This document shows, one piece after another, positions 7,994-17,094 of a stretch of DNA of 64,000 nucleotides; position 1 is the stretch's first letter, and every line of letters begins with the position of its first letter. Location of the stretch: positions 62,001-126,000 of the forward strand of contig NZ_RHHB01000001.1 of NCBI RefSeq assembly GCF_003710805.1, written 5' to 3'. The translations under genes and the position numbers were made by a program. The notes under the pieces are model-generated. The model was given only the letters and a program-made list of their open reading frames with translations. It was not told the DNA's origin and searched no databases. The stretch is from Agromyces tardus (GTDB lineage Bacteria > Actinomycetota > Actinomycetes > Actinomycetales > Microbacteriaceae).

Positions 7994-9373
7994 ATGTCGA
8001 CCAGCAACCAGTACGACGTCACGACCTGGCCCGATGGCAACCCCTACGACGACGTCGGGGCGGTGATCAACAGCATCATCGCCGACGTGAAGCGGCGCCA
8101 AGCGGTGTCGGATGTCGCAGACGGAGGCAGGCCGGGCGCCGTCATCTCCATTCCGCCGGGGGACTACCGCCTGCGCACGCAGGTGGTGGTCGACGTCAGT
8201 TTCCTCAGGATCGAGGGCGCCGGGCACGGCTTCACGTCGTCGAGCATCCGGTTCAACCTGCCGGAGGACGAGCGATCGGGTCTCCACGAGCTGTGGCCGG
8301 GCGGCAGCCGCATCCTCGTCGACCTCCCGGCCGCCGGCGTCGAGGAGGAGGCGGATGGTGCCGCGTTCCTGATCGCGCGCAGCGGCAGCCCCCGGATCAG
8401 CTCGGTCGAATTCTCGGGATTCTGCATCGACGGCCTCCACTTCACGGGCGACGGCCCGGGCGGCAATCCCGAGAACTCGTACGTCAACGGCAAGACCGGC
8501 ATCTACGTCGCCGATGCGAACGACTCGTTCCGCATCACCGGAATGGGATTCGTCTACCTGGAGAACGCGGTCACGATCTACAACGCCGACGCGCTTTCGA
8601 TCCACGACAACTTCATCGCCGAGTGCGGCAGCTGCATCGAGCTCCGCGGGTGGGGGCAGGCGTCGAAGATCACCGACAACCTCATCGGCGCGGGCTTCGC
8701 CGGCAGGTCGATCTACGCCGAGCACCACGGCGGTCTGCTGATCACCGCGAACAACGTGTTCCCGCGCGGTGCGAGCAGCATCCACCTCCACGGCGTCACG
8801 CGCTCGAGTGTCACCAACAACCGGCTGCATTCGTTCTACCCGGGGATGGTGATCCTCGCCGCGAACAGCTCCGAGAACCTCGTGGGGTCCAACCACTTCC
8901 TGCGCGACCACGAGCCGTGGACGCCGTTCCTCGGCGTCGACAACGGTCTCGACGATCGCTACGGGCTGCTCGCGATCAGCGGCAGCGACAACTCGGTGAT
9001 CGGGAACCACTTCTCCGAGATCGTCGAGGCGCGCAGCGTCCGGCCCGAGGGATCGGTTCCGGTCATCATCCGGCTCGTCGAGGGCACCGGCAACTTCGTC
9101 TCCGGCAACCACATCGTCGCGAAGGACGTCAGCACGACCTCCGGCGACTCGTGCTTCGCGGCGCAGGTCGACGCGCTCCTGACGACCGACAGCGCGCTCG
9201 GCCTCGACGTGACGACCGTCGCCGTCGATGCCGCGGCCACCGGCAACACGATCCTCGACTCCGGGACCGATGACCAGGTTCGGGCGGACCGCGCGGTGAA
9301 TGCCGTCAGGCCGCTGCCGACGCTCCCGGCGCCGTCGCCCGGGGCATCCGACCGAGACGTGGTACGAACGTGA
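7994..9373 (+). CDS. GH91 difructose-anhydride-active enzyme (DFA hydrolase or inulin fructotransferase)
   Basis: The 459-residue protein resembles GH91 inulin fructotransferases over its length: YDVTTWPDGNPYDDVGAVIN at the start, RPGAVISIPPGDYRLRTQVV, HELWPGGSRILVDL, then a right-handed beta-helix rich in N and G turns. D205 (in IHDNFIAE) and E216 (in GSCIELRGW) are 11 apart, the same spacing as the D233/E244 catalytic pair I recall for the Bacillus enzyme. Secreted fructotransferases carry a leader. Here the protein begins MSTSNQYDV with no signal peptide and follows an importer, so an intracellular role such as hydrolysis of imported difructose anhydride to inulobiose (DFA-IIIase type) fits better. 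The product is inferred, not proven. Confidence 0.82.
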   Translation: MSTSNQYDVTTWPDGNPYDDVGAVINSIIADVKRRQAVSDVADGGRPGAVISIPPGDYRLRTQVVVDVSFLRIEGAGHGFTSSSIRFNLPEDERSGLHELWPGGSRILVDLPAAGVEEEADGAAFLIARSGSPRISSVEFSGFCIDGLHFTGDGPGGNPENSYVNGKTGIYVADANDSFRITGMGFVYLENAVTIYNADALSIHDNFIAECGSCIELRGWGQASKITDNLIGAGFAGRSIYAEHHGGLLITANNVFPRGASSIHLHGVTRSSVTNNRLHSFYPGMVILAANSSENLVGSNHFLRDHEPWTPFLGVDNGLDDRYGLLAISGSDNSVIGNHFSEIVEARSVRPEGSVPVIIRLVEGTGNFVSGNHIVAKDVSTTSGDSCFAAQVDALLTTDSALGLDVTTVAVDAAATGNTILDSGTDDQVRADRAVNAVRPLPTLPAPSPGASDRDVVRT

Positions 9374-9383
9374 GGGGCCGACG

Positions 9384-10445
9384 ATGACGGGGAGCCGGGT
9401 GTCCGAGAAGACGAACGGGATCAGGGATGTCGCCGCGCGCGCCGGAGTTTCGCAGACCACGGTGTCGCACGTGCTCAACGAGACACCGCACACCCGGGTC
9501 AGCGAGGAGACCGCGGCGCGTGTCCGGGCCGCTGCCGAGGAGCTGGGATACCGGCCGAACCGCCTCGCCCGCGGCCTGCGCACGCACGCCTCGGACATGA
9601 TCGGCCTGCTGACCGAGGAGATCGCGACGACCCCGCACGCCGGTCGGATCATCCTGGGTGCGCAGGAGGAGGCCAGCCGCCGCAACCTGACGCTCGCGAT
9701 CATCAACTCCGAGCTGAACCCCGACCCCGAGGTGGACTCGACGCAGATCCAGGCGTTCCTCGACCGGCAGGCCGACGGCATCATCTACGCCACCGTGTAC
9801 CACGACGTGATCTCGCCGCCCGAGAACCTGCGGGTGCGCCCCGCGGTACTGATCGGCGCGCGAGACGAGGCCGGGTTGATCCCCGCCGTTTTGCCGGATG
9901 AACGTGGCGGCGCGGCATCCGTCGTGGACATGCTCGTCGCACGCGGCCACCGCCGCATCGCGTTCGCGGCCAGCGCCGACGACGTTCCGGCCACACGAGG
10001 GCGCCTGCGAGGCTACGTCGATGCGATGACCCGCGCCGGGCTCTCGACCGACGGGCTGATCGCCTCGGGCGGATCGGATGCCCGTGGCGGCTATACCGCG
10101 ACGCTCGAACTGCTCGATCGCGAACCCACGGCGGTGTTCTGCTACAACGACCGCATGGCCATGGGGGCCTATCGCGCAGCGGCCGACCGCGGCCTGCGGA
10201 TCCCCACCGACCTGTCGGTCGTGGGCTTCGACGACCAGGCTCCCCTTCCCGAGAGCCTGTTCCCCGCGTTGACGACGGTGGCGCTGCCGCACTACGAGAT
10301 GGGTGCCTGGGCGGTCGCGGCGCTCGCCGAGTCGATCCAGGGCAAGCAGGACGGATCGCTGCTCGCCGCGCATCCCACCGTGTTGAACTGCCCGCTGGTC
10401 GAGCGGGAATCCGTTGCGCCGCCTCGTGAGCGAGCCGGCGCCTGA
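9384..10445 (+). CDS. LacI-family transcriptional regulator of the fructan operon
   Basis: The 353-residue protein has an N-terminal LacI helix-turn-helix (IRDVAARAGVSQTTVSHVLN, about residues 13-32), a hinge helix region (RPNRLARGLRT) and a periplasmic-binding-protein-like effector domain ending DLSVVGFDDQAPLPESLFPA. ATG 9384 follows GAGG at 9372-9375. The gene lies inside the operon it most likely controls, 10 bases after the GH91 stop, so it would be autoregulated. Matching TGCCAAA-type palindromes sit at the operon promoter (4649-4726). The effector is probably fructose, a phosphorylated fructose or a difructose product. Confidence 0.9.
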   Translation: MTGSRVSEKTNGIRDVAARAGVSQTTVSHVLNETPHTRVSEETAARVRAAAEELGYRPNRLARGLRTHASDMIGLLTEEIATTPHAGRIILGAQEEASRRNLTLAIINSELNPDPEVDSTQIQAFLDRQADGIIYATVYHDVISPPENLRVRPAVLIGARDEAGLIPAVLPDERGGAASVVDMLVARGHRRIAFAASADDVPATRGRLRGYVDAMTRAGLSTDGLIASGGSDARGGYTATLELLDREPTAVFCYNDRMAMGAYRAAADRGLRIPTDLSVVGFDDQAPLPESLFPALTTVALPHYEMGAWAVAALAESIQGKQDGSLLAAHPTVLNCPLVERESVAPPRERAGA

Positions 10446-10453
10446 AGACACGG

Positions 10454-10493
10454 AGAGGTTCGGGCGGTCCCGCAGACCCTCGCCCGAACCTCT
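10454..10493 (+). terminator. Stem-loop between the lacI and GH32 genes
   Basis: AGAGGTTCGGGCG (10454-10466) pairs perfectly with CGCCCGAACCTCT (10481-10493) around a 14-base loop. It may partly terminate transcription, or stabilise the upstream message. No promoter is obvious between it and the GH32 start at 10517, so some read-through is likely. Confidence 0.6.
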
Positions 10494-10516
10494 TCGTCCC
10501 ACCAAGAGGACACCAC

Positions 10517-11749
10517 ATGAGACCGACCCTGCATTTCACCGCGCGCAGCGGGTGGATCAACGACCCCCACGGAATCACCTACCGTGACGGCCGGTACCAC
10601 GCGTTCTTCCAGTACGTGCCCGACCGCACGACGTGGGCACCCAACTGCCACTGGGGCCACGCGACCGGACCCGACCTCCTCTCGTTGACGGAGCACTCGG
10701 TGGCAATCGCACCGGGCGATGGCGATGACGGCATCTGGACCGGATGCCTCGTCGAGGACGGCGACGACGCCGTCATCTTCTACACCGCCACCACGGTTCC
10801 GGACTTCGGGATCGGCCGCATCCGTTCCGCTCGCCCGGTCGACGGGGAGTGGCGGGAATGGCGGAAGGGGGAGGTCGTGGTCGAGGCGCCCAGTGACCTC
10901 GACCTCATCGCGTTCCGTGACCCGTTCGTGCGCCGTGAGGGGTCGGGCTGGCGCATGTTCGTCGGTGCGGCCCACCGGGACGGCACCGCGATGGCACTGT
11001 CCTGGACGTCATCGGACCTGCGTTCCTGGAGCTACGACGGCGTGGCCTTGTCGCGTTCCACCTCCGAGCGCGAGCCGGTCTGGATGGGCGCCCTGTGGGA
11101 GTGCCCGCAGTTCTTCGAGGTCGACGGGGTCGACGTGATGGTCTCGTCGGTGTGGGATGCCGACGTGCTCCACTACGCCGGCTACGCGACCGGTGCGTAC
11201 CGGGAGGGCCGGTTCGACGCCGTCGGATGGGGCCGGCTGACCTATGGAGACGGCTACTACGCGCCCTCGTTCTTCTTCGACGCGGAGGGCCGCCCGTGCC
11301 TCTCGTTCTGGATCCGCGGCGTCGTCGACGAGCAGGCCGGCTGGGCGGGAGCGCACAGCGTGCCCTTCCGGCTCTCGATCGTCGACGGAGAGCTCGTCGC
11401 GACACCCCACCCGGATGTCGCCGCCCACCGGGGCGAACTCGCTGCCGACGGTCGCATCCCGGGTCTGACCGCCGACATCGAATGGGATGCCACGTCCGGC
11501 GAGCTGACCGTCGACTCCGGCGGGGAGCAGGTGGTCCGCGTCCTGCGGGCCTCCGAGACCGCGGTCGTCACGATCGGTGACGACGAGTCGATCGTGCCGG
11601 CATCCGGACCGCTGCGGATGATCGTCGACGGGCCCGTGTTCGAGCTCGCCTCCACCGCGGGCCTGTTCAGTGCAGCGCTCCGTCCGACGGGTGCGGATCT
11701 CCACGTGCGCGCCACCGCGGGAACGCTCGAGGTCTTCCCGATGCGGTAG
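10517..11749 (+). CDS. GH32 beta-fructosidase, intracellular
   Basis: The 410-residue protein shows the GH32 five-bladed propeller motifs. WINDPHG carries the nucleophile D16 (the common form is WINDPNG), FRDP carries the transition-state stabiliser D135, and WECP carries the acid/base E195. A shorter C-terminal beta-sandwich follows from about residue 290. There is no signal peptide, so it should act in the cytosol on imported fructo-oligosaccharides, releasing fructose from inulobiose, sucrose or similar sugars. It ends the fructan operon after a hairpin. AAGAGGA upstream of ATG 10517 is the ribosome-binding site. The Asn-to-His change in WINDPHG is the one notable departure from the family. 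Confidence 0.9.
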   Translation: MRPTLHFTARSGWINDPHGITYRDGRYHAFFQYVPDRTTWAPNCHWGHATGPDLLSLTEHSVAIAPGDGDDGIWTGCLVEDGDDAVIFYTATTVPDFGIGRIRSARPVDGEWREWRKGEVVVEAPSDLDLIAFRDPFVRREGSGWRMFVGAAHRDGTAMALSWTSSDLRSWSYDGVALSRSTSEREPVWMGALWECPQFFEVDGVDVMVSSVWDADVLHYAGYATGAYREGRFDAVGWGRLTYGDGYYAPSFFFDAEGRPCLSFWIRGVVDEQAGWAGAHSVPFRLSIVDGELVATPHPDVAAHRGELAADGRIPGLTADIEWDATSGELTVDSGGEQVVRVLRASETAVVTIGDDESIVPASGPLRMIVDGPVFELASTAGLFSAALRPTGADLHVRATAGTLEVFPMR

Positions 11750-11789
11750 GCCGCGATCACCCCCTCGTGCCGACCGCTTCAGCCCTCGA

Positions 11790-12815
11790 TTACCGCCACC
11801 CCAGCGCCGGCGCCACGTGCGTGAGGATCGACTCGAGCACGTGCGCGTTGTAGTCGACGCCCAACTGGTTGGGCACGGTGAGCAGCAGGGTGTCGGCGGC
11901 GGCGATCGCCTCGTCTTCGCGCAATTGCTCGATGAGCACGTCGGGTTCGGCGGCGTAGCTGCGGCCGAAGACGGCGCGGAAGTCGTCGATCACGCCGAAC
12001 TGGTCGGACTCGTCGCGCTGTCCGCCGCCGAAGTAGGCGCGGTCCAGGTCGTTCACGATGGCGAAGATCGACCTGCTCACCGAGACGCGCGGCTCCCGCT
12101 CGTGCCCTGCCTCGGCCCAGGCCGCGCGGAACGCTTCGATCTGCTTGCGCTGCTGCACGTGGAAGGGCTCGCCCGACTCATCCTCCTTGAGCGTCGAGCT
12201 CATGAGGTTCATGCCCTGCTCGGCCGCCCACACGGCGGTCGAGTCGGAGCCGGCGCCCCACCAGATGCGGTCGCGGAGGCCGGGCGACTGCGGCTGGATG
12301 CCGAGCGGCCCCGGATGCGGATTCGCGAACATCGGGCGTGGATTCGGCTCGGCGAACCGCGCCCCGTCGATGACCTTGAGGAACACCGTCGCGTTGTTCC
12401 GGGCGACGTCGGCCATGGTCGATCCCTCGGGTGCCTCGTAGCCGAAGTAGCGGTAGCCGTCGACGACCTGCTCGGGTGACCCGCGCGAGATGCCGAGCTG
12501 CAGTCGGCCGCCCGCGATGAGGTCGGCGGCGGCGGCATCCTCGGCCATGTACAGCGGGTTCTCGTAGCGCATGTCGATCACGCCCGTGCCGAGCTCGATG
12601 CGACTCGTCTTCGCGCCCGCCGCCGCGAGGAGCGGGAACGGGCTCGCGAGCTGGTTCGCGTAGTGGTGCACGCGGAAGTAAGCGCCGTCGGCACCGACCT
12701 CCTCGGCGGCGACCGCGAGGTCGATCGACTGCAGCAGCACGTCCGACGCCGATCGCGTCTGCGAGCCGGGGGAGTTCGACCAATGTCCGAACGAGAGGAA
12801 ACCGATGCGCTTCAT
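11790..12815 (-). CDS. LLM-class flavin-dependent oxidoreductase
   Basis: The 341-residue protein is a luciferase-like TIM barrel: MKRIGFLSFGHW at the start, then AEEVGADGAYFRVHHYANQ, TSRIELGTGVIDMRYENPLY, GRLQLGISRGSPEQVVDGYR and a substrate-side insertion, as in F420- or FMN-dependent LLM proteins. ATG 12815 is chosen because GGAGAAGG precedes it; an in-frame TTG lies 12 bases further out. The family includes monooxygenases and F420-dependent reductases, and the sequence alone does not show which. It is a single gene converging on the fructan operon. Confidence 0.88.
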   Translation of the reverse strand: MKRIGFLSFGHWSNSPGSQTRSASDVLLQSIDLAVAAEEVGADGAYFRVHHYANQLASPFPLLAAAGAKTSRIELGTGVIDMRYENPLYMAEDAAAADLIAGGRLQLGISRGSPEQVVDGYRYFGYEAPEGSTMADVARNNATVFLKVIDGARFAEPNPRPMFANPHPGPLGIQPQSPGLRDRIWWGAGSDSTAVWAAEQGMNLMSSTLKEDESGEPFHVQQRKQIEAFRAAWAEAGHEREPRVSVSRSIFAIVNDLDRAYFGGGQRDESDQFGVIDDFRAVFGRSYAAEPDVLIEQLREDEAIAAADTLLLTVPNQLGVDYNAHVLESILTHVAPALGWR

Positions 12816-12970
12816 ACCCTTCTCCAACGTCTGGCGCGGCGGGGCATTCCGGGGACGGGGCCGGATGCCCCGACAGCCCGATGGGGCGGGGGCGACCTGC
12901 CGGTGGTTGCCGGTCGAGCGTCAATCATCCGGACGATTCGCGGTCGATCGCGCGCGGTTAGCGTTGCGGC

Positions 12971-13879
12971 ATGGAATCGCGGATCGCCCGGTCGGAGTTG
13001 CGACGGTTCATCGGCAGCACGGAGCACTCCATCTCGCCGAAGGGCGTCGCCGCGCTGTACGGACGAGCCGAGATGCTCGCACGGTTGCCGCTGCGGGTAC
13101 AGCGCTGGATCGTGTCGAAGGCCCGCGGTCCGGAGTACATGGGGTTCGTCGTGGAGCCGTACTGCACCTTCCTGGCGTACGAGATCCGCGACGAGGCCGC
13201 CGCGGATCGGATGCTGCCGCCGGGCTATCGCCTCGTCGCGACCTCGATGTTCGAGGGCGAGGCGCCGCGCACCTCTGCGATCCTCGGCGCATTCAACGTC
13301 CACGCCTCGGTCTTCTGGGGCGCTCGCGTCGAGCTGTACCTGATCGCGGAGAACCTGCGGACCGGGATGCTGACCTGGGTGATCTGCGATGTCGAATCCA
13401 ACACCATCAACTACGACCCCGGTCAGGGCTTCTCCGCCTCGACCACGGACCGGGCGGTCATCACGACCTCGCACGCCGGCGAGGTGATCGTCGACGTCCG
13501 AAGTCGCGAACGTCCGAACGACCTGGCGCTCACCGTCAGCCTGGCGGACGGCACCATGCGGCCGCTCGACCAGCGACTGTGGGTCGAGGGCAACATGTCC
13601 GTCGACTACGGCGGTCGGCTCGCCCATGCACGGTCGCAGCCGTTCGGCCTGGTGTTCGACCCCGGCGAGATGAGCCAGGCGCTGCACCTGCCGCTGGACT
13701 CGGTCGAGGTCGAACGGAACACCTTCGGCACGGAGTTCCTCGCCGAGTCCCCCTTCTCGGTGGCGTGCTTCCCCTTCGCGCAGCACTTCCTGACGACGAG
13801 CTACCCGCGGTCGAGCCCGATCCGCGACCAGCGGTCCTTGGAGGAGATGGTCCGGGCCCATGCGGGTCCGGCGCGCTGA
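12971..13879 (+). CDS. Conserved protein of unknown function, possibly acetoacetate-decarboxylase-like fold
   Basis: The 302-residue soluble protein has no signal peptide or membrane segment. The centre (LPPGYRLVATSMFEGEAPRT, then AILGAFNVHASVFWGARVEL) recalls acetoacetate-decarboxylase-like beta-barrel proteins, where an LPxGY-type segment precedes the barrel, but I see no clear catalytic lysine motif and would not assign activity. It starts at ATG 12971 and ends 11 bases before the convergent alpha/beta-hydrolase stop. It may be a substrate-binding or lipid-related protein. The family resemblance is a guess. Confidence 0.6.
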   Translation: MESRIARSELRRFIGSTEHSISPKGVAALYGRAEMLARLPLRVQRWIVSKARGPEYMGFVVEPYCTFLAYEIRDEAAADRMLPPGYRLVATSMFEGEAPRTSAILGAFNVHASVFWGARVELYLIAENLRTGMLTWVICDVESNTINYDPGQGFSASTTDRAVITTSHAGEVIVDVRSRERPNDLALTVSLADGTMRPLDQRLWVEGNMSVDYGGRLAHARSQPFGLVFDPGEMSQALHLPLDSVEVERNTFGTEFLAESPFSVACFPFAQHFLTTSYPRSSPIRDQRSLEEMVRAHAGPAR

Positions 13880-13890
13880 CGAGGGCGTCG

Positions 13891-14745
13891 TCACTCGGTG
13901 GGTACGGTCCAGTCCATGAGGAGGTAGAGGAACGCTTGCGGCTTCTCGAGCGACGGGAGGTGCGCGACATCCGGCCAGTCGATGCGCCGGGCACCCGTGA
14001 CGCCTGCGATCAGTCGAGCTGCTGCGTCATCCGTCGTCTCGAGATCGTGGCCGCCGACCAGGACCAGCGTGCGTGCGGTGATCTGCGACAGGCGCTCGAG
14101 CGCCGGCGGGTCGAGCTCCAGCTCGGGTGCGTTGCCCTGCCAGGATGCGGCGACCTCGAACGCGCGGCGCTGCATCGTGCGCACGGCTGCGACGGCGGAC
14201 GGGTCGACCTCGTTCGCGCTGCGCCGCGGGCCCACCACCCAGGCGTCGATGTTCGCCTCGACCGCTGCGTCGAGGTCGTCGCGGGCGAGGGCGCGCTTCT
14301 CAGCGTCGAAGAAGTCCTTCAGGTCGGGGGTCAGCGTCGCGAGCAGGCTCCCGCCGGGCGGGCACAGCAGCAGCGACTCGACGCGCTCGGGCGCAGTCAG
14401 CGCCACCTCGACCGCGACGCCCGCCCCGAACGACGCCCCGACGAGGTGGCATCGCTCGATGCCGAGGTGACGCAGCGTCTCGACGACGTCGGCGGCGTGC
14501 GACCACTCGCCCTCGGGCTCGGTCGCGGACTCCCCGAACCCGCGCAGGTCGAGCCGCACCGCGGAGCGAGCCGCGGTGAGCTGCGACCACTGCGGATCCC
14601 ACATGCGCCGATCGGCGATGCCCGCGTGGATCAGCACGACGGGTGTGCCGGATGCCGCGACCGAATCGAACGCGATGCCGGAGGGGGTCACGCCGGTGAC
14701 GCGGGAGCTGTCGAGCGAGGGGTTGAGGTCTGCGCGAGCGTTCAC
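13891..14745 (-). CDS. Alpha/beta hydrolase
   Basis: The protein is about 284 residues from a GTG start at 14745 (VNARADLNPSLDSSRVTG). The longer open frame to 14862 begins with low-complexity arginine-rich sequence and is unlikely to be used. Fold elements are VVLIHAGIADRRMWDPQW (oxyanion region), VRLDLRGFGES, the nucleophile elbow LVGASFGAG, TLVLVGGHDLETT with the acid, and VAHLPSLEKP with the catalytic histidine. It resembles small-molecule esterases and 3-oxoadipate-enol-lactonase-type hydrolases, but no pathway partner is adjacent. It converges with the gene ending at 13879. Confidence 0.82.
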   Translation of the reverse strand: MNARADLNPSLDSSRVTGVTPSGIAFDSVAASGTPVVLIHAGIADRRMWDPQWSQLTAARSAVRLDLRGFGESATEPEGEWSHAADVVETLRHLGIERCHLVGASFGAGVAVEVALTAPERVESLLLCPPGGSLLATLTPDLKDFFDAEKRALARDDLDAAVEANIDAWVVGPRRSANEVDPSAVAAVRTMQRRAFEVAASWQGNAPELELDPPALERLSQITARTLVLVGGHDLETTDDAAARLIAGVTGARRIDWPDVAHLPSLEKPQAFLYLLMDWTVPTE

Positions 14746-14945
14746 GTCGCCCAATGGTAGTGGCGCGCGCCTGCGCGCCTGGCCCGAGTGCTCGCGACCC
14801 ACGGCTCGCGGGGTTTGGAGCTCTTCCACAATGGACGGCGCCCTCGCCCGAGGTTTCCTCAATAATTGCGCCAGACTTCGGACTGTCGCGGGACGGCGGG
14901 TGCTACAACTTCCCCAACCCGAATTGCATCGAACTGGGGGGTCTC

Positions 14946-15737
14946 ATGCGTTGGGTATGGTTCAGGGTCGCCGCCGCGACCGCGGCAGGTTCGGGTGTGG
15001 TCGCCGGACTGCTGGTCAACATCGATCGCGGGTTGCGCGAGGAGCAGATCCTCGGCGACGTGCTGGCGAACTACTTCAGCCTGTTCACGATCGTGTCGTC
15101 GATCCTCAGCATCGGCGTGCTGACGGTGGCGGCGCGATGGATGCTGCGGCATCCGGGCACGTCGCCCGAGCCGCTCGGCATCGCCATGGCGATCGCCGCG
15201 GTCACCGGGCCCGTGATCCTGCTCGGCATCGTGTTCAACGTGCTGCTCCGCGGCGATCCGGCGCCGATCGCGGCCACCGATCCCGCCTGGGTCAAGTTCA
15301 TGGACTCGTGGGCCACCGAGACGCTGCACGTCGTGTTGCCGATCTACTTCCTCCTCGACCTGCTGTTCGCGGGCAGGCGCCGTGGGCTCCCGTGGTGGTC
15401 GCTCGCGGTCATCGTCAGCTACCCGCTCGTCTGGACGGCCTACACGATGTCGCGCGGCGAACGCGTGCCGAACCCCGACGGCAGCACGCCGTGGTGGTAC
15501 CCGTACGGGTTCCTCGACCCGCACATCGCCGGGTACGGGTCGGCGTTCACGTACATCGGCGGCATCCTGCTCGCGTTCGTGCTGCTCGGCATCGCCATCA
15601 TCGGCATCGGCCGATCCCGCGAGCGGCACGCCGTCGCTCGCGACGTGACGGCGTGGCTGCAGACCGGTGAACTTCCCGACCTGACCGTCGCGCGCCGTCG
15701 GTGGCGTCGTCGCCGGTCGGGGTCGTCGAGGGGCTGA
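14946..15737 (+). CDS. Pr6Pr-like six-helix membrane protein
   Basis: The 263-residue integral membrane protein has about six hydrophobic segments, starting FRVAAATAAGSGVVAGLLVN. YPLVWTAYTMSRGE followed by WWYPYGFLDPHIAGYGS is the signature of actinobacterial FAR-17a/AIG1-like (Pr6Pr) proteins, whose function is unknown. The start ATG 14946 follows a run of Gs (GGGGGG) that can serve as ribosome-binding site. The C-terminal tail is arginine-rich and cytoplasmic. It appears monocistronic. Confidence 0.75.
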   Translation: MRWVWFRVAAATAAGSGVVAGLLVNIDRGLREEQILGDVLANYFSLFTIVSSILSIGVLTVAARWMLRHPGTSPEPLGIAMAIAAVTGPVILLGIVFNVLLRGDPAPIAATDPAWVKFMDSWATETLHVVLPIYFLLDLLFAGRRRGLPWWSLAVIVSYPLVWTAYTMSRGERVPNPDGSTPWWYPYGFLDPHIAGYGSAFTYIGGILLAFVLLGIAIIGIGRSRERHAVARDVTAWLQTGELPDLTVARRRWRRRRSGSSRG

Positions 15738-15752
15738 ACGCGAACGGCGGCC

Positions 15753-16016
15753 TCAGGCAGTGTCGTCGGTCGCTTCGAGCGGCGCGTTGACGCTCAATCG
15801 CCGTCGAAGTCCACGGATCTCGTCTTCGAGCTCGTCCACGTACGCGAGCAGGTCGGCCTTCGCGGACAGGGCGCGCAGCGAGAGTTCCGAGATCTCCATG
15901 GCCCGCGCATCCGTCGCACGCAGCGCGCCGCTCAGCGCGTCATCGGCGTGGGGCTTGGCGCCTGGCGATCCGCCCCCTTGGTCGTCCCGTGCAGTTCCGT
16001 TCCCCCAACGGTCCAT
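15753..16016 (-). CDS. Small coiled-coil protein of unknown function
   Basis: The 87-residue protein from ATG 16016 has GGGGGAAG directly upstream. The first 35 residues are glycine- and aspartate-rich. The remainder (AMEISELSLRALSAKADLLA, then YVDELEDEIRGLRRRL) has heptad-like leucine spacing and should form a helix or coiled coil. I do not recognise a family. The longer frame starting at 16217 is arginine-rich and judged an artefact. It lies between two membrane-protein genes; the spacing to the next minus-strand gene does not suggest tight coupling. Confidence 0.6.
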   Translation of the reverse strand: MDRWGNGTARDDQGGGSPGAKPHADDALSGALRATDARAMEISELSLRALSAKADLLAYVDELEDEIRGLRRRLSVNAPLEATDDTA

Positions 16017-16122
16017 GCTTCCCCCACTCAATCGCGTGATCCCGGGCGCCGCACTCGAAGGATACGTGCGGAACGCGGGGAAGCCAACGCTTCCATCGGC
16101 CCGTCGAGGCCTCGCGGTGGCC

Positions 16123-16731
16123 TCATTCCGGGGGATTCGGCACCGTGAGGTCGGATGTCGCTTCACCCTCGGCCGGCGCATCGCCCGCCGTGGCGGACGG
16201 GCCTGTCTGCGTGTCATCCGGGCCGCGCAGATCGAAGAAGGCGCGCGCTGACCGGGTGAAGGTGAGGACGGTCGCTATGAGCATCGCGGTCGCGAGGAGC
16301 GCACTGAGGGCGAGTTGGCCGTACGCGGCCCCAGGACCCTCCTGTGCGGAGATGACGGTGCCGGAGCCGGGCAGGCGCATGAGGACCTGGAAGACCGCCG
16401 ACCAGATCGCAAGTGCGGTTGATCCGACGGCGAGGATGGCCAGCACCGTTCGCGCGCGACGACTGCCGCTGCGCAGACGGAACAGGAGCCACACCTCGAG
16501 CGCCGTCACGGCGGCAACAGGAAGGCCTAGAGGCAGGGCGGCGAAGATGACGACGTCCAACGCAGGTCCCCCGACCACCAGCGCCCCGACGGAGGCAACC
16601 ACGGCGCCGATCACGGTCAAGGCCTGAGAGATGATCTGCGGCCACCAGAGCCAGAATGCCCACGTCACCGGTCGTGGGCGAGAGCGGACGCCCTCCTGCA
16701 CCCCAGTCGGAAGCGCACCATCCTCTGCCAT
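16123..16731 (-). CDS. Four-helix membrane protein of unknown function
   Basis: The 202-residue protein starts at ATG 16731 with AAGGAG upstream. Four hydrophobic segments are visible: VTWAFWLWWPQIISQALTVI, ALDVVIFAALPLGLPVAAVT, ARTVLAILAVGSTALAIW, and LALSALLATAMLIATVL. Both ends are hydrophilic, the C-terminal one acidic and rich in A, T and P. I know no named family. The length and layout resemble actinobacterial integral membrane proteins kept near regulatory genes, without assigned role. Neither neighbour suggests a job. Confidence 0.65.
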   Translation of the reverse strand: MAEDGALPTGVQEGVRSRPRPVTWAFWLWWPQIISQALTVIGAVVASVGALVVGGPALDVVIFAALPLGLPVAAVTALEVWLLFRLRSGSRRARTVLAILAVGSTALAIWSAVFQVLMRLPGSGTVISAQEGPGAAYGQLALSALLATAMLIATVLTFTRSARAFFDLRGPDDTQTGPSATAGDAPAEGEATSDLTVPNPPE

Positions 16732-17094
16732 CGACGACTCCTTCGCTCGATCTCGCAGCATGCATGCGTTTCATCCGGGTGTCGGCGAGTCCCGCCGGCG
16801 CGGGTTCGGCCGTGATGCCACGTTGAGCGCATCCGGCCGAAGGCTAGCCCTCACCGCCCTTCCTCGCTGGCCCCCGTCGGAGGGCGTTCCGAGCTCGACG
16901 TCACTCGAGATGCCGGACCGCTCCGGAGTGCTCGGTCACGGTGTTGCGGTGCGCGCGCTCCCCGGCCCCCGGGTTCGCCGCGCACCCGCTCCACTCGCAG
17001 CGTCGGAGGACGGGTAGCCCAGAACGGAGGGGTGCGGGCGGACGGCATTTCCGGTACACCGAACACAGATGGCCGACGATCGAAAGGTGCTCGC
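16732..17094. other. 363-base gap without a recognisable gene
   Basis: No start with a plausible ribosome-binding site opens a convincing frame here. A 331-residue reverse frame crosses the gap but is the antisense shadow of the SDR gene. The segment must hold the promoters for the SDR gene and for the divergent membrane-protein gene. I see no clear operator. Confidence 0.5.
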
